DNA of 64,000 nt from Alisma plantago-aquatica. Lineage: Eukaryota > Streptophyta > Magnoliopsida > Alismatales > Alismataceae. Position numbers and translations under genes: made by a program. Position 1 is the stretch's first letter. Each line of letters opens with the position of its first letter. The stretch lies in assembly GCA_963693085.1 (NCBI GenBank), contig OY856409.1, positions 1,613,569,711-1,613,633,710 on the forward strand, given 5' to 3'. A model generated the notes under the pieces. It did no database searches. It was not told the DNA's origin and worked only from the letters and a program-made list of their open reading frames with translations. Shown piece after piece: positions 22,504 to 34,179 of this stretch.

Positions 22504-25500
22504 ATGGAAAGATCATGGATGTCCATTCGTAATCGTTGCACCCCAGAGTTTATATCTGGTCTTGATCAGTTTATTAGATTTTCCGAGGAACATAGGAAAA
22601 AACCTACAGATAGGTTCTACTGTCCATGTAGGCATTGCGGTAACAACTTGAAAGTCAACACTGGTGAGGAAATCAAAAGTCATGTCATGTGCAACGGGAT
22701 TGTACAAGGCTATACAGAATGGCACTGGCATGGAGAGATTTCAAACTCGAAACCAGTAGATGTCGATAGCAGTGCTTGGGTGGAAGAAGAAATTGCCTCT
22801 GATGACGTAAATGTGAACGAACCAGTTCCAGCAGACATCGTTGATGCGATGCTGGATAGTTGTAGGGTAGAGCACACCGATCCACCTCCTATCTTTACAA
22901 ACATTGTGCATGATGCTGAGATACCGTTATACACAGGCTGTGCTAAGTTTACGAAGCTTAGCACTGTGTTGAGATTGTATAAGTTGAAAGCTAACAATAG
23001 ATGGAGCGACAAAAGCTTCACTTCATTGTTGACTTTGTTGAAAGAAATGCTTCCTGAAGGAAACGAGCTTCCAATCTCAACATACCAGGTAAAGAAAATG
23101 TTGTGCCCAATGGGAATGGAGGCCAAGAAGATACACGCATGCCCGAATGATTGTGTATTATTTCAAAAGGACTATGTAGATTTGAAAGATTGTCCAAAAT
23201 GTGGTGCGTCACGGTATAAATTGACGACTTCGGGGGAGTCCAAAACTGGTTCTCCTGCCAAGGTGTTGTGGTATCTACCTATAATATCACGGTTTCAACG
23301 CTTGTTTGCAAATCCGAAAGATGCGAAGAATTTGAGGTGGCATGCAGATGTTAAGAAAAATAATGATGGGATCCTACGACATGCGTCTGATTCCCCACAG
23401 TGGAAGAAGATTGATCTATTGTACCCTAAATTTGGTGAAGAAGATAGGAATCTAAGACTTGGGCTTTGTACAGATGGGATGAATCCGTACGGGACATTGA
23501 GCAGCCAACATAGCACTTGGCCAGTCATGCTTGTTATATACAATCTTCCTCCCTGGATGTGTATGAAAAATAAGTACGTTATGTTGTCATTGTTGATATC
23601 GGGCCCTAAACAACCCGGAAATGATATCGATGTTTATCTTGAACCTTAGATTGATGACTTAAAGAAACTTTAGGCTGAAGGTGTGATGACCTATGATGCT
23701 TCAGCAAGAGAGACATTTTGTTTGCACGCTATGTTGTTTTGCACTATTAATGACTTTCCAGCATATGGGAATTTGTCTGGATATAGTGTCAAAGGAGCTA
23801 AAGCGTGTCCTATATGTGAAGAAAACACTGATTGAATAAGACTAAAACATGGTGGCAAGACTGTATATCTTGGTCATCGAAGGTTTCTTTCAAAATTCCA
23901 TCCGTATCGTAGGAAGCGCAAAGCATTCAATGGATGGAATGATGAACGGAGTGCACCTAAACCTATACCAGGGGATGTTGTTTATGAAAGAGTAAAAGAC
24001 ATTGTCAATGAATTTGGTAAGAAATCACAATGTAGTATGGCCACACGGAGTGACAATTCTTCATTCAAGAAGAAGTCAATATTTTGGGATCTTCCTTATT
24101 GGAGTTTTTTGACAGTCAGGCATTGTATCGATGTAATGCACGTTGAGAAAAATGTCTGTGATAACATCATTGGTACTCTATTAAATATACCAGGTAAGAC
24201 TAAAGATGGGATAAAATCCAGACTGGACCTACGTGAAATGGGAATAAGGTCAGAATTAATAGAATTACGTGAAATGGGTAATAAAAGAACATACTTACCT
24301 CCCGCTTGTTACACGTTGTCTAGAAAGGAGAAGAAAACTTTTTGTGAATGCTTGGTAAATGTTAAGGTGCCACATGGTTACTCATCCAACATCCGTAGAT
24401 TGGTATCAATGAAAGATCTGAAGTTGATAGGTCTTAAATCTCATGATTGTCACACTCTAATGCAACAAATATTGCCCGTGGCAATTCAATCTATATTGCC
24501 GAAGCATGTAAGGTTTGCAATTACCAGACTTTGTTTCTTTTTCAACAGTCTATGCAGCAAAGTTATTGACCCTGATACTCTCGATAATTTGCAAAGAGAA
24601 GTGGTTGTTACCCTATGTCAGCTTGAGATGTATTTCCCTCCTTCGTTCTTTGATATCATGGTACATCTTGTTTTCCACTTGACTAGGGAAGTGAAAATGT
24701 TGGGACCAGTTTTCTTGCATTAGATGTATCCCTTTGAACGATACATGAGCGTTTTTAAAGGTGATGTTCGAAACCGTTATCGGCCTGAAGGGAGTATTAT
24801 TGAAGGTTATGTGGCGAGAGAGGTTATGGATTTTTGCAATGACTTTCTCAGTGGTAATGACACTCCTGATAATGACAAGAATATTGAGGAGGGCAAAGGA
24901 ATTTTGGGATCATAGGTGAAAGTAATCAGCCGTGAGCAGTTGGAACAAGCTCACTTGTATATTTTACACAATATGGATGAAGTGAGTGTTTATATCGAGG
25001 AACATACCAATTTCATAAAGAGACAACATCCTCGAGCAAGTTCAATGTGGCTTGCTAGAGAGCATAATAAGATTTTTACTAAGTGGTTTGAAGATAAAGT
25101 CTTACATCAACTATATCAAACACCAAATGATATTACAGAAACTATCAAATGCCTCGCCTTTAAACCAAAACTGAATGTTATGTCTTATGAAGGGTTTGAC
25201 ATTAATGGATTCACATATTTGGGTTGATAACACCAAAGGAGTTATAGTGGATGAATTGGGTTTCACTTTGGTGAACTTTGAAAAGATTGGCGAGAAGGGT
25301 GAACCATTCATATTGGCATCACAGGCAAAACAAATATTCTATATCGATGATCCTGCAAATGATAAATGGTCGGTTTTTCTTCATGGTAAAAGACAGTTCA
25401 TTGAAGATCCTATAGATGAAGAAGAGTACTATGATAAGTATGATGACTCCAGTCCATTCTCAGTTGGGTTGCCAACTCCACAAAATATTGAAGCTAATGA

Positions 25501-25564
25501 TGACTTATATGTGCGCGGAGATCACAATGAAGGATTGTTAATTGATAAAAGATCACAATTTTAG
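22504..25564 (+). pseudogene. TNP2-type CACTA transposase, E2 copy, broken
   Basis: Begins with the transposase-associated domain (MERSWMSIRNRC; CPCRHCGNNL), then the TNP2 (Transposase_21) core with Cys motifs (CPNDCVLFQKDY; CPKCGASRY) and the conserved acidic positions LCTDGMNPYG (about 23465-23495) and CIDVMHVEKN (about 24125-24155). DUF4218 and DUF4216-like regions follow. It is open from 22504 to 23649, then carries TAG at 23647 and 23674, TGA near 23836, TAG at 24721 and TAG at 24913; most correspond to lost Trp or Gln codons. Near 25220 about 195 bp present in E1 are missing, shifting the frame before the last segment (25227-25564, ending in RSQF like E1's RSQY). The role in excision is established for the family; this copy should be inactive. 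Confidence 0.92.
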
Positions 25565-25579
25565 AGACATGTATGTTTA

Positions 25580-25712
25580 TACAAATGCTAAATGTTTGCC
25601 TTTTTCTAGTTAATACAAATGCTAAATGTTTGCCTTTTTCTATTTAATACAAATGCTAAATGTTTGCCTTTTTCTAGTTAATAGAAATGCTAAATGTTTG
25701 CCTTTTTAATGA
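25580..25712. repeat. 34-bp tandem repeat, four copies
   Basis: Unit begins TACAAATGCTAAATG, then TTTGCCTTTTTCTAGTTAA, about 34 bp, head to tail just after the TNP2-like gene. It occupies the spacer where E1 has its own AT-rich repeat. Confidence 0.9.
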
Positions 25713-25721
25713 AATTTTCAT

Positions 25722-28700
25722 ATGGCTGACCATGATGAGCATGATGTCCATGATGAGCATGAAGTCCATGATGAGCATGTTGTCCATGACGAGCATGGCG
25801 AGGATACTAATGTAAGTTCTAAAAACATATCTTGTATTTCTATAAAATTCATTATCTTCTAGTTATGTCATATATCCTATATTTCTATATTGGGCTAAGT
25901 TAGTGTGTTTTATTTTTGTCAAATTTTAGGTTGATGCACCTGTACCCACTGAAGCACTGGAGCAACTTGATGCGCAACACCAGACACTTAACAAGAAAAG
26001 GGGCATCACTCTGTTGAAGAAGTTATTAGCGCTAAGTGGTAGTGGATCCAAATTGGTGGTGGAGTTTGATAATGGAGGAAATCCAATTGGAGTGAACCGC
26101 AATAATTTTGTGAACTATCTTGGGTGTACCACTCGGAGCCATTGTGGTGTTAAGTATGACAATTGGCATAAAGTTCCTCAAGGGAAAAAAGACTTGATAT
26201 GGAAGGATTTATGCGTGAGTTATTATTATTTGCAATTCTATTTTGTAGATTACAAATTCTATTATTTGCAATTCTATTTTGGATACTAGTTAATAACATT
26301 TCTATTTTACATAATCTGTTTGCATTGGATGAGAAGTTGCATCGTAAAAATGTGATGCAACGCGCTGGAAAGATGCTTAGGAATTATAGGACAAATCTGA
26401 ACAGAGAATACATAAAAGAGGGTGATAAGAAGAAGAAGTCAGCCCTTGAACAATGGAACTTCTTGGACAAAGAAGATTGGGACATTTTTTTTGCTTCAAG
26501 AAAATCTGAAGAATTCAAGGTATTAGGCGTCACTCCTAATTTAATTAATATACATTGTATTCACCTATTCAAGATTAGCATTTAGTGCTACTAACCAAAT
26601 CATTAATGTGCATACTAACTAGGCCCTCAGTGACGCACAAAAAGCAAGGCGTGCACTGAATGTGCATGACCACACTATGGGTCCAAAAGGCTATGCAAGC
26701 GTTCGCCAAAGACTACAGGCGGAGTCTGCGGCTACTCAGGAGTCTGCTCCTACTCAGGAGTCTGCCACACCCATGCCTCGCCATGATATTTGGATAGCTT
26801 GCAGGCAAAACAAGAAGGGTGAAATAAAGAAGCATGTAACTGCTGAGGCGGCTGCAAAAATGGTAAAATACAACTCTTAGAGAAATCGTTTGAATATTGA
26901 TTATTTGTGGTGTTAACTTACCAATTTCTGTTTATGGTGATTAGCGGGAGCTGCACGAGCAGAGGAAATAAGGCACGTTCATCCCTCAGGGCACAAGGGA
27001 TGAATTGACAGTTGCTCTGGGTAACCCAGAGCATCCTGGACGTGTTAGAGGTGCCAGCGCTGGTGTTGGCATCAAAGCATTCTTTGGGCCATCCCAGTGC
27101 AAACCCAGAGCGGGACTTTCTCAAGAAGAGGTAACCTATTCTTTTTTTAGAATGTTACTGCAAAAGGAAATTCATTAATAAGAAGCTAATGTTTCTTTTA
27201 TCCATGTATAGGAGAATAAGAGAGTTGAGGATTTAGTTGCTAAGAAGATCAACGATGTAGTTGCTGAGAAGGTCAAGGAAGAATTGTTGCGGTGGCAGGC
27301 ATCTCAGGCTTCCAATACGCCTATGGCGACCCACTCTTCTCCTGATGCACAGACTGTGAGTAATCCTGGAGACCCATCGCCTAGCACGTCTGCTGTAAGT
27401 ATTGTTTATGGCATTGTAGTTAGTCTTTTCAAGTTGTTATTTTTTCAAGATGATATGTATATATGTATAATATTCTTTACGTAAATTTGTAGGCATTGAA
27501 GCCATGCCGCTTAAGAATGCAAGACTACGTTGTTGCAGAGGCGCAAGCTTACCCGTCCCTTCCTGGGGAAAGGTTTCACGGGACTCCAATGCCACAGGGC
27601 TATGTTTGTGTGGGCCCATTACGTGTGTTACCCGATTGGAGGGAAGTTGCATTGCCATATGCCCACCCAGATATTGATACACTTGGTGAGGCAGAAGGCG
27701 GGGTGATATTGTGGCCCAAACCAGATGTCGTCTACACGACTGAAATCGTAAGATAAATTTACATTGATTTAGACTGTTAATGTGTATATATGATGTCAAC
27801 TGATCTGAAATTATATGTACAGGTTAAAAAGAAGACACCAGGAGCACCTAGGCCTCCACTTCCACTTCCCGCATTACCCGATTGGGTTCCAACTGACCTA
27901 ACATACCCGTTAGGTCCTGCTTGTAGGGGAATGGCATGTTGGCTACGGGTACATAATGTACATTGCCCTATAATTATTTCTTTAGATGCAAATTATGCAG
28001 GTCAATCATACGATAGCTCTTTATTTATACAAGATATTATTGAGCTATTTATGTATGATTGGGTGAATACATCAATGATAGAGACATGGATAAGGTGAGA
28101 TCTTGTTTATACATCCATATACCTTGTGTAAGATCCGGTGATCTGGTTTGTTATATATTAATGCATACGCCTATATGTTTTGCAGCTACCTAGTCGAAGA
28201 TCATTGCAAACAATTTGCATTTGATCATGTGGGATTTTGATTCCATCATTGATTAGTTTGGTAGCTAAAGACCCTGATAATGTTCAACAATACTGTATAG
28301 ATGCTTTTACAATTTTTGGTCAGCAAAAGAAGACGATAATAATAGCTCCATTCAATGTCAAGTAAGTTTATTTTATTTATAATTTGGACTTAAGAAAATT
28401 CCATTTTTATTTTGCATTTTGAGTTATTAATTGTTAACTTCTTACTTCTAGCGGTAGACATTGGGAGTTACTAGTTATTGTCCCTGGGACATTCACTGTT
28501 TATTATCTAGATCCTGCGGGGAGTACATTGAACACTAAAATTGGACACGTAGTGAGAATGCCATTATTCTGGTGAGAAATATTTCATTTTTATATCCGTT
28601 AACATCTTTTATTACATTACTATTTACTTATGCAATTTATTGTGTTATATTAACATGTAGGGGTTTAGATGCATTCAAAAAGGCTGGAGGAACGGTCCCA

Positions 28701-29173
28701 AGGAAAAAGAACCAGCCAATAAATTGGCAGAACGTACAAGTAAGTTCCCGACTCGAATATATATATTATTGATGTGAATTGTGCTTAGTTGTAATATTTT
28801 GTATGTTTCAATTTATAGTGTGCTACACAAGATAATGGCTGGGCATGCGCATACTATGTGATGTGATTTATGCAGATGATTATCAAATATGCCGCATTGG
28901 ACATCGATACCATACATGAGGTATTATATATACTCTCATTAGTTAGTATGCAATATATCAATCTTATCTTATTTTTATATTATTACTTATATATATACAT
29001 CATTCTCTTTGCAGTTGTTTAAAACTGACAACACTACAGGTAAACGCTTAAAAAATATACATGCTCCATATACGATGGAAGCATTAAATGAAGTAAGAGA
29101 AGAATGGGCAAAAGCCATACAAGCAGTGGCAACTGTAAGATATAATTGGGATGTTGATAGCGATAATGAATGA
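25722..29173 (+). pseudogene. TNPA-type transposase gene with Ulp1 (C48) protease-like C-terminus, E2 copy
   Basis: Starts at the ATG at 25722 (acidic, His-rich MADHDEHDVHDEHEVHDEH) and stops at 29171-29173. Exons inferred from GT/AG borders and the E1 copy: 25722-25811, 25930-26214, about 26315-26519, 26623-26862, 26945-27130, 27212-27394, 27493-27747, 27821-28095, 28186-28361, 28452-28571, 28661-28739, 28819-28920, 29015-29173. Early exons resemble plant Ptta/En/Spm transposase (NNFVNYLG; HTMGPKGYASV). Late exons have the C48 arrangement: His 28459-28461 (HWEL), Asp 28510-28512 (YYLDP), Gln 28828-28830 and Cys 28846-28848 (NGWACAYYVM). Damage: TAA in exon 5 (about 26968), a frameshift near 28237, TGA at 28864-28866. 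The protease likely derives from a SUMO-protease-like ancestor. Confidence 0.75.
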
Positions 29174-29400
29174 TACTTTGTAAATGAATATTTCTGAATG
29201 TTAATACATGTATTTGAATGTTTCTATATGTGTGAATGCGAGAATTGAATTGATGTCTGAATGTATGTACTTGTGTGAAATTTTGCTTATGACTTTTGCA
29301 GGTTTGCGGCCTGTTTGTAGGCTGATATCAATGGATGTCGTAAACCTACAGTTCAGTTACTGAACTGCAGGTTCTCATCCTGCTGACCAGCCACAGCAGG
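29174..29400 (+). other. 3' untranslated region of the E2 TNPA/Ulp1 gene
   Basis: Non-coding. Contains a complex inverted repeat around ACAGTTCAGTTACTGAACTG (29349-29368) and GGCCTG/CAGGCC pairs that also occur, reversed, at 640-760 in E1. The conservation suggests an RNA 3'-end or processing signal, which is inference. Confidence 0.45.
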
Positions 29401-29427
29401 CCTGCAAACTGATATGAAAAAAAAAAA

Positions 29428-29932
29428 ATAGGCGTCGGTTATTTATAAAAACCGTCAGCAAAGATCTACAGCGTCGGTTATTTATAGATAACCGACGCCT
29501 TATGTGGCCAAAGCAGTCCTCGAAATGGCGTCGGATATACGTATCAAACCGACGCCTATTTAAATTAGAGGCGTCGGTCTTTTGGTATATAATCGACGCC
29601 AAAAGTGTTCGCGCCACAAAAAATGGCGTCATTTAGGACACTTTATGCGTCGGTTATCTACTAAAAGACCGATGCTATAAGTAGTATAGGCGTCGGTCCG
29701 TTAGTAAATAACCGACGCAGAAAGTGCCCTAGCTGACGCCGTTTTATGTGGCGCGAACCCCTTTGGCGTCGGTTATCGACTAAACGACCGACGCCGATAG
29801 TTTAAATAGGCGTCGATTAAACAACCGACGCCGAAGTGTTCGACCTTTAGCGGCGCCCACATAGGCGTCGGTCGAAAACTGACACCAAATGGGGTTAAAC
29901 GACCGACGCCAAAGGCGACTTCTGTAGTAGTG
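29428..29932. repeat. 3' subterminal and terminal repeats of E2
   Basis: About 20 copies of GGCGTCGGTTATT or its complement in alternating orientation, ending in the 13-bp terminal repeat. Denser than the 5' end, as is common in CACTA elements. Confidence 0.9.
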
Positions 29933-29935
29933 GTT

Positions 29936-30164
29936 GAAACGAGTGTGAACCCATTTGAGTTGAAACGAGTGTGAACCCATTTGAGTTGAAACGAGTGTGA
30001 ACCCATTTGAGTTGAAACGAGTGTGAACCCATTTGAGCTGAAACGAGTGTGAACCCATTTGAGTTGAAATGAGTGTGAACCCATTTGAGCTGAAACGAGT
30101 GTGAACCCATTTGTGTTGAAACGAGTGTGAACCCATTTGAGCTGAAATGAGTGTGAACCCATTT
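29936..30164. repeat. 26-bp minisatellite, right part split by E2
   Basis: 229 bp, about nine units, continuing in phase from 19892 once E2 and one GTT are removed. Confidence 0.95.
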
Positions 30165-31400
30165 AGACCTATTGGTCCAAGATCGTTTAATAAAGTTGGA
30201 TAAGTACCAACATAGGTATTAACGCCGCTCCTCTTCAACCTTGAAACCAAGGTTTGTTCTTCACGAAAAAGCTTGCAAGAGTGCAAAGAAAGAGGGGGAA
30301 GAAGAAGGACTAACTATTATTTGCAAGAATAAAAGTATGCATAACAAATCAAGGTTTAGAGTTATAAAACCCACCTCAAACGTTGTTCCTAGAGCTCCAA
30401 GCTTCCAAGCTTCAAGCTTTTAATGGCTTCTTGAGCTCCACAGGTTGGCCAAAGGTGATTCTCCAAGGAAAAGATGGAGATGATCGGCTAGAACAAGAAA
30501 CCTAAGTGAATTAACCATGAAAGCAACCTTATACAAGGATTTCCTCCATGAATCCAAGCTAGAAGATGGTGCTCTCTTACCTTAGAACAGGTTGGTCATT
30601 TCCCTGAGCTCCAGAGCTTTGCCTAAGTTGGTCTAAGAAAGGAAATAAGAAGGGAAGAAAGGAAACATTGCCTTTGGTTGCAAAGGAAAGGATCATATAT
30701 ACTTTGAGGTTATCTTCATCATAAGGACAACTTACTCCTCCTTTTCACAACTAGGTCCTTCCTTTCTTTTAGGCACGTCCCTCCTCGTCATATCTAAGGT
30801 GAAACTTCTTCTAAGACCAAGGACTAAAGGCAAGGAAGGTCAACTTGTCACTATGGTGTACATATACATATAAGGGTCTCCTTTACTTACAACTTTGGTG
30901 GTTTAATTACAAAGGTGTTTCTTATAATATGATTATTCAAATGAAGTGCCTCCTTCATTATTATAACTTTAAATGATGTCAATAGTCATAAAAGATATTC
31001 TACAAAGTGTATATCACAAGTTGCACCCCACATTTTGGGTAAATTGCACTTTACACCAAAATTAGGGTTTTAAGCACAAGGATTGCTCCACAAGCTGCAC
31101 CTTGATGCCCAAACTTGGGAGATCCCTCATACCTCATCATATTCATTCATATGATGTCTCTTTATTAGAGGAACATCTTAACCTATGTAATTTGCAAGTT
31201 AACCCCTCTAATTGGGTAATTTGCACATAGGTCCCTATATTACCAAACAATATTACAATCATTGTTTTAAAAAGGTCAGAAATGAAAATGTATGTTCCTT
31301 AGGAACTTAATTACATGCCAAAAGATAATCACAAGGATTTAATTACATATTTAGGCAAAACACCTAGGGTTAATTCATAACCCAGGTCAGGGATGTTACA

Positions 31401-34174
31401 GGATCCCTAGGAAGGCATGAAAGGGAAGAGAAAGAGAGAAGGGCCAATGGTTTGAGTCACAATACGTGGATATGTCTAGAATTTAGTACATCAATCTCAC
31501 GTACGGTTTTGTAGAGTGACAATAAGGGTGACTTATCTATTTTCTTTTCCACTATCATCCCCAAAAAACCAAACTATGCCTCACGTAAAGTTGCCAGTGT
31601 ACGATTAGCCTATGGATTTGAAATCACTACTTATATACCTGGTATTGGTCAGTACGATTATGGTTGGACAACACATCCATAACCGCCATGTCCATCCCAC
31701 ATGTAGGTCGTGCCTTGCTTTTATCCATTTGGTAAGGAGGGAGAAGAAAGAAGATGATACATTTGCAATTGAATACTAATGCTTGACCTAATTCTGTAAA
31801 TTTTGATGCATGTTGAATTAAGATATTAAAACCCTAATGCACATTTCACCATAATCTTGAATTAACTATATTGCTGAAATCTTGTGATCAATCTATGTAA
31901 GATATTAAAACCCTAATGTTAAATCTCTGATTTTGTAGTGATGTGTCGCCCTAACATCTACATGAATCCCTATTGTATGATGTAGATTGATGATAATACA
32001 GATAGTAGTGCTAGTTGAATCTCCTTGGTTACAACTTATTGTTTTATTTGTATGCGTATTACCTATATGTCAGTTCAGATCTTGGATTTCATTCGATGAT
32101 ATCAATGTTTGCTTGATACATCAGTAAGGAGAGTAAAACCCAAAATGAATGGATAATTGGAGTTTTGAAAATAAACATCTTGATTCAATGTTATTATTGA
32201 TGTATGATGTTTTAGTAAATGGAGTGGAAACCCTAGTTCAGTTCATTACATGGTTTCATATATATATTTGATTATATGTGAATTGTTGAGAGCAATTCTT
32301 ATTAAATGATGTTATGATGTATTAAATACTTATGCGAGTTATGTGATAAGTGAATGAGGTAAATGAAACCCTAATGAGGGGGTTTTTAGTGAAACAAGTA
32401 TTGTGATATCAATGTTTCTCAGTTGGAGATGTGGTGATGCTTAATAGTTCAGTTTTGGTAAAAGTTATTAGATAGTTTATTGAATGAACAATTTACAAAG
32501 CTGAATAAAGATATATTGATGTGATGATTGGATTGTGAATTTAAAGAGTGAATTAGATATGTAGATGCCCTGAACACTATAGAATCCTCACAGGATGAGG
32601 CTTGCGCTATGAGGAGGAAATTGTTTCCCGACTAGAGGTAGTGTAGATCGAGGTAAGTCGGAGCACGCCAGTAGGGTGTGGGGATCTTGGCCAGTAGGGT
32701 AGACTCCTTACAATTGTGTGGTACCCAACACCAACCAGGTATGCCGGTGGTACCTGTGTTACATGTTGAGTGATCAGCGGTCAGTAGGTCCACTGATGCA
32801 CAATAAGCCTGAGGACTTTGACTCACTGCTTGAGTACCTAGGTTGAGAGGTGGAGTATGAGATATCCATCCACTTCCATTAGCTGCGGTGAGGCAGACAT
32901 GCCGAGGCCCGTTGTAGATAGGGTCCTACTCAAGAGATAGGCTTAGGAACCCGGGCATGCTTCTAAGCCTTGTACAGTGAGATCGTAGTTTTCTGCAATT
33001 CTTTCACATGTTGTGGTACACCTCATGTGGGTTCAAGGCATAATAAGATGAATGAGAGGTTAAACAAGTGTGTGCAGTTATTTAATTATCCTTTATATGT
33101 TTCTGAGTTATTAGTTCTCTTTGAGATTAATGAAGTATGTTCATATATTGATTCACTCTTGTAGATATCTAGAGTATCATGCTATATTTATGATTGTCAA
33201 TGATTGTACTCTTTAAAGCTTAATATTGTTATAATTGTTATCAGTTGCTCGGCAATATATCTTTAATTATATAAGTGATTTAAACTATTTCTTTGAAGTA
33301 CTCATTCACTGAACGAGTAGGCTCACCCCTCTACTCACAATTTGTAGGGAAATTACGTGGACTTGAAGAAGGTCAATGCATCAGAGAAGATCTACCACAT
33401 GAGTTAAATATGACAATAGTTGAGTTCAGTCGGTCCCTAGCACTCTAGGTCCTTGTATAGATGTGAGAGAGTTGTAAATAATGTTTTGTATCTTTGTTTC
33501 CTTAATAAGAGAGAATGTATCTAATTATCATGTTGTATGTACATGGAAGTGTGAGAAATAGAATGAATGTATGGATGTTTATCATTAATGTTGAGATCAT
33601 ATTAGAGTAATAAAAGTTTAGTTCTCTTGTAAAGTTTGTTTATGTGATTGGATATGAGAAAACAAAGAGTTTGAAATGAAATAAAGGAAGAAAAAAAAGT
33701 AAGGGAGTGAAATTTATATTAAGTATAATCTGTAAACTTATGCCAACATCTCATGATTAGTGGTAATTGTGGAATGCAGGTGTGACATCTTTAAAGGTAG
33801 AAGAAAGAGTTGTGGGCTAAAAAGGTTACTTTCTTATGAAGAGGATGGGTTATATACCCAAAAGAGGAGAGAAGTAAAGATTGTTTATGTGTCAACATAG
33901 TAGATCACCAAGGGACATGTGCCCATCAAAGAGATAACCTTATTTCCACATGCATGCAAAAATAGAAATGTGATGTTTATCCATCCATATAGTCATGACC
34001 TACAAGGTCGGTTGCCCTCATGTCTTAGTAGACTTCAAGGTTGAAACCTTGGTCTCATATGTACATGGTCGAGACACTAGTAGACAAGGTGTTTCGACCC
34101 ACCCTTCATAAGGTTGTTTCAGTTGCGACCATGCATCCAAAGAATGTGTTTCTGTCATGACCCTCACCACAAGT
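31401..34174 (+). other. Degraded LTR-like sequence, no gene
   Basis: No open reading frame of note. Several scattered AAACCCTAATG words (31830-32400) and a GGCTCACCCCTCTACTCAC segment at 33330-33350 match, in plus orientation, the kind of sequence found reversed inside the CV-I and CV-II LTRs. Most of it is therefore probably an old chromovirus LTR in plus orientation, truncated on the left by CV-I. The last 400 bp (33780-34174) may instead belong to the CV-III LTR. I saw no clear LTR ends or target duplication. Confidence 0.4.
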
Positions 34175-34179
34175 GGTTT

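Larger units (their letters stand above)
19893..29932 (+). mobile_element. CACTA (En/Spm) transposon E2, complete ends, 10,040 bp
   Basis: Begins CACTACTACAGAA at 19893 and ends with its exact reverse complement TTCTGTAGTAGTG at 29932, a perfect 13-bp terminal inverted repeat. The 3-bp target duplication GTT lies at 19890-19892 and 29933-29935; removing the element restores a continuous 26-bp repeat unit. Inside, in order: 5' subterminal repeats, a GC-rich leader exon, an intron with two long palindromes, a TNP2-like transposase, a tandem repeat, a TNPA/Ulp1-like gene and 3' subterminal repeats. The ends look competent, but both genes carry stops or deletions, so it would need proteins from elsewhere to move. 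Confidence 0.97.
8619..31400 (-). mobile_element. Ty3/gypsy chromovirus CV-I (Tekay/Del-like), with CACTA E2 nested in its 5' LTR
   Basis: LTR copies at 8619-12580 and 17413-31400 enclose one gag-pol region on the minus strand. The primer site complementary to initiator Met tRNA, TGGTATCAGAGC, lies at 17408-17397, five bases from the right LTR. A purine tract (AAGGGGTGGA) lies at 12596-12587 beside the left LTR. The integrase C-terminus carries a chromodomain, which with LTRs near 4 kb suggests the Tekay/Del lineage. With E2 and one TSD removed, the comparable LTR lengths are 3962 and 3936 bp, a difference of exactly one 26-bp repeat unit. No target duplication is visible; the left LTR tip appears to have lost its last nine bases together with the flank. 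Confidence 0.9.
17413..31400 (-). repeat. CV-I 5' LTR (right copy), interrupted by CACTA E2
   Basis: LTR sequence 17413-19892 continues at 29936-31400 once E2 and the GTT duplication are removed. It ends GGGATGTTACA at 31400, like the left copy. It carries the same 40-bp repeat (19255-19386) and the 26-bp array, here split in two. The flank after 31400 (GGATC) does not match the sequence before 8619. Confidence 0.9.
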
